A stretch of 64,000 nt of DNA. Source: Iris pallida (Eukaryota > Streptophyta > Magnoliopsida > Asparagales > Iridaceae). Position 1 is the first letter of the stretch. Each line of letters opens with the position of its first letter. The notes under the pieces were generated by a model. It saw only the letters and a list, made by a program, of their open reading frames with translations. It searched no databases and was not told where the DNA came from. Position numbers and translations under genes: made by a program. The DNA lies in contig JANAVB010029819.1 of NCBI GenBank assembly GCA_029216955.1, positions 31,116,586 to 31,180,585 of the forward strand, read 5' to 3'. Below are positions 56,734 to 64,000 of this stretch, piece after piece.

Positions 56734-57710
56734 TGTTTGCCATAAAAAAATCAAAGACAGGTATTATAGAATACTGAAATTGCTTGCAAACTCGCTTGTA
56801 CAAAGAAAAGCCTAGAATGAAATCCTAGGAAACAATCTAAGTACAATTGTTTAGTTTTGATTCTGGGGATAACGGTGGAGGCTCGGGAAAGTGCTATCAA
56901 CTATGCCTTACTCCGTGGACTATCTGACGCAGTCTTTAAATCTTAAAGAAATTGCTTTCTTGAAGGTTGCCAGCCTTTTACAGGGGTGTAGCACCCTGCT
57001 ATATATAGTGGTATATGTGTTGAGCCGCATAGATGGCCTGTGGCCACGTGGCAAATTAGCACATGAAGACCCGCTCTTTGACCGCCATCTATCAATTTGT
57101 TGGGATTTTGTTGCAGCAAATCTGGGCGATTAGGACTTGGTCAGCCTGCCACGTGTCCTGTGGCAGGGATCATTTTGAGCCACAAAAATCCCTCAGTTTT
57201 CGACCATATAGGGCCGCATGGGACTCATGTGGCTTAAGTTGCAAATTACCTTAGCCCAGACATAGCTTTAAGGCTTTAAGCCGCATAGATTATGTATTTA
57301 GGCCACATAAAGCTCATGCGGCTTGGATCACAGTTAATCTTGGCCGCATGAAGTTTGAAGACTTTGGGGCCACATATGTTTGAGCCGTATAAGGTTCATG
57401 CGGCTTAGGTGACACTCCTTCTGGCCGCATGAAGGCGTACGAACCCTACTTTTGGGCGACGTCTCACGTCTTATCTTTTTGTCAAAGTGTCTGAGCTGTC
57501 ATTTTTGTTAGTTTTGACAGAATTTGTCAGCTTTATCATACGAACTGATTCTCTTAGCTACATATCTTCCTTCTGCATCTGGTTGTCGACGGGCCGCATA
57601 TGGCATTGAATCTGTCATGCGGCTTTTCCTTTATGCGAACCTGTTTGGCCCAAAATATACATGCAACAAATTATGATCCGCATGAACCCCATATTTTCTA
57701 TGCTTCTACA
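56734..57710 (-). repeat. Element 2 5' LTR (right copy)
   Basis: Same TGTTTGCC...CTTCTACA sequence as 35301-36270 (977 versus 970 bp). A TATA box in element orientation (CTATATATAG on the minus strand) lies at about 56999-57008. It carries the GCCGCAT words, several changed to GCCACAT or GCCGTAT. Followed by target copy gttcg (57711-57715). Confidence 0.93.
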
Positions 57711-57902
57711 GTTCGGGGGAGTCCGTGCTGTTCCAAGCTTCCGTGATAACGCCCAAGAATTGGGGGTGGTCGCTCCAGAATTCCAGGAAGCGAAAACTCT
57801 TTTTGGACTGGCTGGATATGCTAGTAATTTTAACTAGCAGGGGAGCGTGGTCGATTCAGTGGCATTAAGGTGAGATAGCTTGGAGGTAGTCCCCATACCT
57901 TG

Positions 57903-58500
57903 CTAGTGGGCCTTCGTTAAGGCCCTGTCGAGGTGGAAGAATTGTCGACGGTCGTCTTCTTGCATGTTGCACCTGGTGAAGGCGTTGCCATTGAACGGAA
58001 GAGAGGTGAGGTGAGAGTTGAAGATGAAGTTGTTGAAGTCTTGCATCGCTGAAAGAGGAGGAGGACGACCGCCACTCTTCTCTTCTCTACAAGTGATAGC
58101 ATTGAAGTCCCCTATACAAATCCACGGGAGATTATGGTGGTCTTGGTAGACGTCCAGGAGGTCGTTCCAGAGGTGTTTGCGATCCACGATGTCACAACTG
58201 CCATGAACCGTGGAAAGGATCACGCGCTTAGGGATCAAAGGGTGTTCCATCCAGTAAGAAAGGGCTTGCCTGTATTCTTGGATGACTCCGATTTTAACGT
58301 CCTTGGAGCAGAGGATCCAAATGTCGTGTCTGCCAGCAATGGCCGAGTGAAAGCCTAACTGTAGCCGAATGGATTTGAGTCTCTTGTATGGGATTTTGTG
58401 TTCAAGGATGATCAAGATGTCGATCTTGTAGTTTTCTTAAGGCTGGTGATTCTCCTCATAGTTGGTTTGTTCGCCAGACCGCGAACATTTCTGGAGAGAA
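57903..58500 (-). pseudogene. LINE-2 AP-type endonuclease
   Basis: Starts LIILSRNVRGLANKPTMRR (about 58505), then a frameshift near 58430, then a 170-residue frame with IRLQLGFHSAIAGRHDIWIL, VHGSCDIVDRKHLWNDL, WICIGDFNAITCREEKSG, FTRCN and LDRAL. This is the conserved LINE endonuclease; beyond 57903 the frame decays towards the insertion point. Confidence 0.85.
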
Positions 58501-60211
58501 TGATCAGTATTAATGGAGCTTGGTGGGGTTGGTTGGTCCGCTTTGCTGCGGACCTGGTGTGCATGGTCGGGGACTTTGCGGCCCCTTTTTTATCAGATTT
58601 CTTGGTTGTGGTGGATGCTTCCCCCGCTGTCTTGGTGGATGTGTCGAGGATGGAGTCCTCGGGGAAGTTTTGGAGGGTGGCTTCGGAGGGTGCAACCGTT
58701 TCTCCAGCGGAGTCGAGGTCGGCTTTCTCCAGGGGGATGAGAAGGGTGTCGTCGGAGATTCCAATCTGGTCGCCTTTCGACTGGAGCGGGAATCCAGCAG
58801 CAAGGACCTGAAGACCTCTAAGGGCCTGCTCTGGCCCTAGAATAACAATGGCATCTACGGCGGCAACTCCGTGGAAGGTTTGGTGGTCTGTGGCATTCGA
58901 AAGTTCTTGGAAGGTCTCTTCTGCGTCCTCTGGGGGGCCGCTGAGGTACTCAGAGTCCGTTCCGGGGGCCATGAATGAGTCTGCAGGAAAGGCTATCTCT
59001 TGGGAGGAGTTGATCATTTCTGAAGCGAGGGCATTGAACTGGTTAGAAAGGGGTAGGTTTGACGGGTGGTAGGGGATCACCGCTTTGTCAGAGGATGCGC
59101 CTCTGCCGGATTTGCCTTCATTGGAGTTGAATCTGGTGTGGGAGTTCAGTATAAGAAGCAGGGGGTTGGGCAATTTTGGATGCTGGTTCCCTTTGGGGTG
59201 GGGTTCTTTTCGCTCCGGATTCTTCTTAAGCTCTGGATGGAGACGGAAGCAATGCTTTGAGAGATGACCGCGTAAATGGCAGTATGAGTAGAAGATTATG
59301 TGATTGTCGGAGGTAAAGTCGAGTTCCACACATATCTTGGCATAGTGGGCTTTGGTCAGGTTGCTGGTTTCTGCAACAGTGGCCACGTAAGTCCCGAAAG
59401 AGTTGGCTATATGCCTAAGAGCCGTCGGAATGAAACAAATAAGGGGAAGATTGGAAAGGGTCACCCAGGCGGTGACCGTCGCTAAGTCTTCCTTAGTGTG
59501 AAAGTTCGCTGACCACTTGATTTTCTTCATCTAGTGGGAGTCGACCCTACTGGTGCCTTTGGACCACACGGTCCTATGGTCAAGGTTGGAGGAGAGATGG
59601 AGCAGAATATGCCTCGGGTCGAGTGGGGCTATCATGTATTCGGTCGAGAGCCGCCAACTGGCAATAACCTCCTGGACCCGGGCGAGTTTGGGATAGCCTG
59701 ATGAGAATTTGAGGACGAAGGAGTAGGGAAATGAGGTGGCCAGAGGGGAGAGTTCCTGGTCGGTGAAGGGCACCGTCTTCAAGGGAGATGCCAGCGGATA
59801 CTCGACTTCGGGTAGGGGGACGTCCGGAAGCAGGAGCCCCTACTTGGGTGCCATGTCAGGGCGAAGCTTGTCGGCAAAGGAAGGCATCGGCGGCACCGAC
59901 GAAGGAGGCGAGGCCCGACCCAAGCAGGGTGCTGGCCGTGCGGGAGATGGGGACGTGGGTGGGGCTACGACCGGCCGGGGGACCGGTGCCAAGCTGTGGA
60001 TGAGAGCGATGAGGTTGGCCGGAAGAGGGCGAACAGAGGGTGAGGGGATCACTGTGGGGGTGCAGAAAGGTGCGCCACCGCCGTTGAGGACGATCACAGC
60101 TGGTGGGAGGGCAGGAGCGGCTACGGGCTGGGGGCAAGAGGCCTGCGTAGCACCAGAATGTGACAAAGTCTTCGTGGATGGTATGGTGGGAGCGTGTTGT
60201 GCCACCCCCAA
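58412..60211 (-). pseudogene. LINE-2 ORF1 (DUF4283, CCHC) continuous with endonuclease start
   Basis: One frame from about 60211 to 58412 with only two stops, TAG at 59840 and 59531. Order: Pro/Ala-rich N terminus ending PSFADKLRPDMAPK; DUF4283 (YSFVLKFSSGYPKLARVQEV, PLDPRHILLHLSSNLDHR, WVTLSNLPLICF); zinc knuckle CHLRGHLSKHC with its first Cys replaced (SYCHLRGH); variable acidic linker; HTRSAAKRTNQ; then the endonuclease start LSRNVRGLANKPTM. Both stops may be former CAG codons. The lack of a break between ORF1 and endonuclease suggests a single polyprotein in this LINE family. Confidence 0.8.
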
Positions 60212-60309
60212 GGTGGCGGTGGAGGAGGTTGATACGCCTTGCGACCGGGAGGAAGTAAGGCGTTGCCACGCGCCTTAGATGAGGTAGTTATGACTTCCGT
60301 CCTGGAAGG

Positions 60310-60695
60310 AATCTGGGTTGCGCCCAGGTCATTCAATGACCCAGGATGCACCATAGCTGGCAGCTTAGGTTGCGCCAACCCATGGGTTGCGCCAACCATA
60401 GTAGGCGGAATAGAGAGGAGACCAGGTTGCACCAAGCCCATCTGGGTTGCGCCCAGGCCATTCAAGGACCCAGGTAGGGCCATAGCTGGCTGATAAGGTT
60501 GTGCCAACCCATAGGTTGTGCCAACCATGGCAGTCAGTTGTAATTGGCCTGGTTGTGCCGAGCACATCCAGGTTGTGCCAAGTCCATTCACGGACCCAGG
60601 TTGGGCCATTTCTGGCTCGTTAGGTTGTGCCAACTTGTGGGTTGCGTCAAACACAGCAGTCGAATTGGAGAGGTGGCCAGTTTTTACCGAGCATA
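60310..60695 (-). repeat. Three tandem about 127-bp repeats in the LINE-2 5' region
   Basis: Plus-strand units begin near 60313, 60442 and 60568. Each contains ggttgYgccaagcc/cca, tcattcanggacccagg, gccatagctgg and two ggttgYgccaac words. On the minus strand they read as protein with LAQPxxPAMxxPGSLNGLGAT. The word ggttgcgccaa continues singly to about 60975. Confidence 0.85.
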
Positions 60696-61385
60696 CGGCC
60701 TGCCCGATACCCTAGGTTGCGGTAACGGAGGTAACACAGGTTGCGCTGACCCATGGCTCGTGCCCTACAGAAGAGAAGACTGACCAATAAGGGGCTCAGG
60801 TTGCGCCCACGAGGGCAGCCCAACCTGGAACCCAGGTTGTGCCAAGAATGAAGCGCAGACCCATGCGCCAAGGTCAGCGTCGCTCAACCGAGGCTGGGTT
60901 GCGCCCGAAAGGGGGAGGTACTGCCCAAGTGGAAGCCCAAGTTACGCCAATAAGGGAAGCCCATAAGGGTTTCCAGGTTGCGTGAGACAATCAGATGCGC
61001 CAACTAAAGAGCAGGCGGCTGGAGGATTTGAATTCGAAAACAGATGGAAGAAATGGGTGGACGGGAAATGAAGATCTGAATTCAAATTCAAAATAGAATT
61101 TAGGAGAGCAGAGGTACAGGAAGGTGGGGGACAGCAGTAGAGGGTGGTGGTTAGGTAGTCACCGACAGAGACTGGAACACGGCTAGCCGAGGTAGCACAG
61201 AAGGCCGCGTCGGATATTAGCATGACGTCGGTGGCCGCCTGAGACGGGAGGGAACAACCAGAGGTGGGGGGGAGCCCCCTAACCGGACCATGGCCAGCTG
61301 GTCAGGGGACCATGCCAAGTCTGGGCCAGGACCGTGGGAGCCGTAAGGTGGATCGCCGGCGCAGGGAGTCCCGACCATAAGAGGG

Positions 61386-61451
61386 ACGCGACTAACAGAT
61401 GCTGAACGAACGACCTGGGCCGGGAGGCGCTGTCGCGAGGAGAGGGAAGAG

Positions 61452-61513
<62 letters not shown>

Positions 61514-61577
61514 GCGACTAACAGATGCTGAACGAACGACCTGGGCCGGGAGGCGCTGTCGCGAGGAGAGGGAAGAG

Positions 61578-61633
<56 letters not shown>

Positions 61634-61637
61634 ACAT
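61386..61637. repeat. Tandem duplication of the LINE-2 5' end with TA tract
   Basis: A 70-bp GC-rich piece (61386-61455) is followed by a TA run (61456-61511), then an identical 70-bp piece (61512-61581) and a second TA run (61582-61637). The two 70-bp copies show no difference by eye, so the duplication is recent. Confidence 0.95.
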
Positions 61638-61639
61638 AT

Positions 61640-62400
61640 ATTTTAAATTAATACTAATCCTACTTCTAATTGAAAACATCTCTATCTATATCCTATCCTA
61701 ACAAAGCAAAATCCAATTTATTTAAATTATATCCTATCTAAATTAGGAGATAAATATAAAATAAATACCTATATAAAGCCAATACATCACCCTTATATCA
61801 GCCATAATTCAAAATTATTTTTAGTCCAATAGAAACTCTAGAATTCGGCACTAGAATTCAGCCCCACTTTTTAGCAGCAAGAGCAACTTGGAACGACGAT
61901 ATCTCCTGGCTCCGAACTCCGTTTCGCCTCCAGTTTTTTTAAAAGAAGCGTATCGAGGTAAGGTTTTCAAAAACATATTTTAATAGAAAAAATTCATTAT
62001 GTAAATTTCTGCAAAACTAATACGAAAACCTATACCCTATCTTAACTTCAAAATTTATTAAATAAATGTAATAGGTGCAGTATTAATTATAATTAGACAA
62101 TAGACTATTTTCAGCATCCGAAGTTGTTCCTACACCTTCCTCTTTGTGCGCTGTTGTTGATTCGTCACCAGGATATTATCTTACCTCACTCGAACATCAG
62201 GCAAGGTACCTTACAATCTTTACTGCTTACATTTAGTTGCATCTTATTATTCAGTTATTGTATAATTTTTGTACTTTTATTTTAGTTATTTATTTTTCCT
62301 CTTGTATATGGCCTCGAGTTAAGACACTACCATCAATGTAATACACCTCATTAACTTGTCACGATCATATCACGAGATGTGTGTGAGTTGAGAGTACATA
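61640..62400 (+). mobile_element. Degenerate LTR-like gypsy sequence
   Basis: The stretch ttttaaaagaagcgtatcga (about 61940) with following aaaacatattttaata matches, in opposite strand, the LARD LTR at about 49370-49460 (ttttaaaagaaccgtatcga on the minus strand). The surrounding text resembles gypsy LTR sequence. No TG/CA ends, partner or target duplication could be placed. Confidence 0.4.
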
Positions 62401-62619
62401 TAGAGGTCACTTGCGTGTTGGCTGATCCCCCGTGCATATGCGTTGGAAATAACTGTCAATAGATGTATGTTAGAAGACTTGACAGTTATTTGGTATAAAA
62501 TAGTGTTGTGGAAGCGACATGTATTGGTATGTCGTGGTTACGATGCATATATAGTATCATTGGGGGGAGAGGACAACTATTACCGTAGGGGCTACATTTA
62601 CTTTTACATAAATTTTGGG

Positions 62620-62740
62620 CCGATAGCGACTCAGATGAGCGCTACTTACTGTCCCGGGGCCGATAGCGACTCAGATGAGCGTTACTTGCTGTACATTGCC
62701 GATAGTGACTCGGATGAGTGCTACTTACTGCCACTCTTTA
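62620..62740 (+). repeat. Three tandem about 42-bp repeats
   Basis: Units of gccgatagcgactcagatga followed by gcgctacttactgt at about 62620, 62661 and 62699, the last one diverged. In one frame they read ADSDSDERYLL, inside a 109-residue open frame (62443-62772) that otherwise shows no known feature. Confidence 0.85.
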
Positions 62741-62772
62741 TTTACTCTGCTGATCCTACAGCTCTTGCATAG

Positions 62773-64000
62773 AATGTTGTCCTCAAAGTACATATCACTT
62801 AGACGGTTTGGGACCCAGTTGTGTTGTAGTTTATAGTGTTTACGTTTGCAGTTATAAATGACCTGTTCTTCCTGTATCTTGTTACGTCCCTCTAAGGACC
62901 TAGTAATTTCTCTAGGTATGTTTTTTGTGATTTTTGCAGGTGCTCTAGTCAAGGTCATAGTTTATAATCTAACTTCACGATGCTAGCTCTTAGATCGTCT
63001 TTCGCTTCGCTCAACTCTTCCATCGTTGCTATGTATTTCTCTCTTTAGTTGGTAATGGATTTGTCTCTGCCCAACGTTTGTACAAATAACATTTATAAGT
63101 TGATTCTAAAATATATTTATTTGATTAGTTTCATGGCTTACTACATTTTACAGCTTATGTGTACATACGAGATATCCATATATTGGAGTATACTTCGTAT
63201 GTAGGCAGCTGGCATGTCTACGTACTTAGCCTAAGTATTTTGGGACTGGAACTTTACATGTTTTTGTTGTGGTCCATGCAGGTCGAGTTTGTCACTTTGG
63301 TTACGTAATTTGACCGATGTGAGCCTGCATATAGGATTAGAACCTAGGTATCTCATCTACATACTTGATCATCTTTCTTGATTTTCGAATTCCAAACTCT
63401 CGTTGCCTCCCTTAATTTTTGCATCTTGTTTGAACTTTTTCTACCAATATCCTTACCTTCTTGTGGTTAATAATGGTTAGGAAGATGGCTACACTACTAT
63501 ATACTCATTGGTCAAACACATGGCTAGAAGGATTACATTGACAATTGGAATAAATTGAGACCTTAACTGAGTCATAAAGGCATTTTCCTAAAAGTATAAT
63601 TTTAATAATTATTAAATTCTTAGTTTGGTAGTAGCGATATTACCAGCTTCGAGAGATAAAGAGAAATTTATTTTTGAGATTACCAGGTAGTAATCATCAA
63701 ATGATTGATAAAATTTTATTTTGACACTGCAGGAAAGTAGTTAGAATCTATACAAAAATTGAGAAAAGTAATTAATTTATTTTTTGAGTTTTGATATTTA
63801 CGATTTATTGGGTTATAGTTATACATCTTTTGAACAAATATAAATTTGGTTTGAAAATGATCTTAAATTTTTAAATGTGGCAGTAGAAATTATTTAAAAT
63901 TTAGTAGTACAACTTACGATTAATATGTTTATTCAATTTTAAATTTTAAGTGGAAGTAATGATAGTAAAATTTTGGTTTAAAACATTTTGGAAGATATGA
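62773..64000. other. AT-rich terminal stretch without recognised gene
   Basis: No coding frame, RNA gene or repeat family is recognised. About 63170-63300 (gtaggcagctggcatg, then gtccatgcaggtcgag) has the flavour of decayed LTR DNA. Confidence 0.45.

Larger units (their letters stand above)
35301..57710 (-). mobile_element. Element 2: non-autonomous Tat-like Ty3/gypsy element with antisense PMD gene
   Basis: Read on the minus strand: 5' LTR (57710-56734), primer-binding site interrupted by a nested element, gag-protease (46637-41991), then no RT, RNase H or integrase, a hairpin-repeat block, an antisense (plus-strand) PMD gene, polypurine tract and 3' LTR (36270-35301). Target duplication gttcg (35296-35300 and 57711-57715). 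It shares primer-binding site, polypurine tract, Gag start and protease with element 1 and so is the same lineage. Its LTRs differ at roughly 6-8 percent of sites by eye, so it is older than element 1 and the nested element. Confidence 0.9.
57711..61455 (-). mobile_element. LINE-2, 5' half (ORF1 and endonuclease)
   Basis: Upstream half of LINE-2 on the minus strand, from a TTCCTCTTCCCTCTCCTCGC start near 61455 through a GC-rich repeat-bearing region, ORF1 and the endonuclease up to the element 2 insertion. TA repeats adjoin the 5' end. ORF1 and the start of the endonuclease are in one frame. Confidence 0.85.

Noticed and set aside
32437..61455. Two separate truncated LINEs at 32437-35300 and 57711-61455
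   Set aside because: Removal of element 2 and one gttcg rejoins the linker in a readable frame, so they are one LINE.
62443..62772. 109-residue plus-strand frame as a gene
   Set aside because: Only the short tandem repeat gives it length; no domain, promoter or splice signal is seen.

Overview
This is plant nuclear DNA, almost certainly from a flowering plant. It holds LINEs with DUF4283/CCHC ORF1, AP-endonuclease, RT and zf-RVT modules, Tat-lineage Ty3/gypsy elements with two RNase H domains, a chromovirus remnant, a CACTA end, a plant mobile domain (PMD) gene and a RALF-like peptide gene. Nearly everything is transposable elements. The only convincing host gene is the RALF-like gene at 4608-4835 on the minus strand.

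Layout. 1-950: 3' part of a GC-rich, proline-rich retroposon-like sequence (GC1). 1500-1781: end of a CACTA element. 1782-11480: AT-rich flank with the RALF-like gene, a long inverted-repeat element (5298-6572), a TA microsatellite of about 700 bp, two LINE remnants and the 3' end of a chromovirus. 11752-31200: LINE-1 (minus strand), split by a complete Ty3/gypsy element, here called element 1 (14660-28265, plus strand, TSD gcgat). About 31200-32416: GC2, a second copy of GC1. 32437-61455: LINE-2 (minus strand), split by a second Tat-like element, element 2 (35301-57710, minus strand, TSD gttcg). Element 2 is itself split at its primer-binding site by a non-autonomous element with 4-kb LTRs (46638-56723, TSD gtcgc). 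61456-64000: a duplicated LINE end, TA repeats and degenerate LTR-like DNA.

Elements 1 and 2 are relatives. They share the primer-binding site, the polypurine tract, a gag reading frame that runs through the primer-binding site, tandem repeats in the Gag N terminus, and an antisense cargo region between pol and the 3' LTR with its own TATA boxes and introns. The cargo differs. Element 1 has three small antisense genes of unknown function, one with a phase-consistent intron. Element 2 has a multi-exon PMD gene with a coiled-coil C terminus.

Each element also has its own short motif repeated through the LTRs, the Gag repeats and the antisense region: AAGTCACGC in element 1 and GCCGCAT in element 2. 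The nested 4-kb-LTR element has a third motif, TTGTACAA, arrayed in its LTRs. Element-specific motif arrays together with antisense cargo genes are the most interesting pattern in the window. They resemble a self-recognition or anti-silencing arrangement, but that function is inference. All large elements are damaged. Element 1 has an intact gag-protease frame, but its pol has one frameshift and three stops. Element 2 has lost RT, RNase H and integrase.
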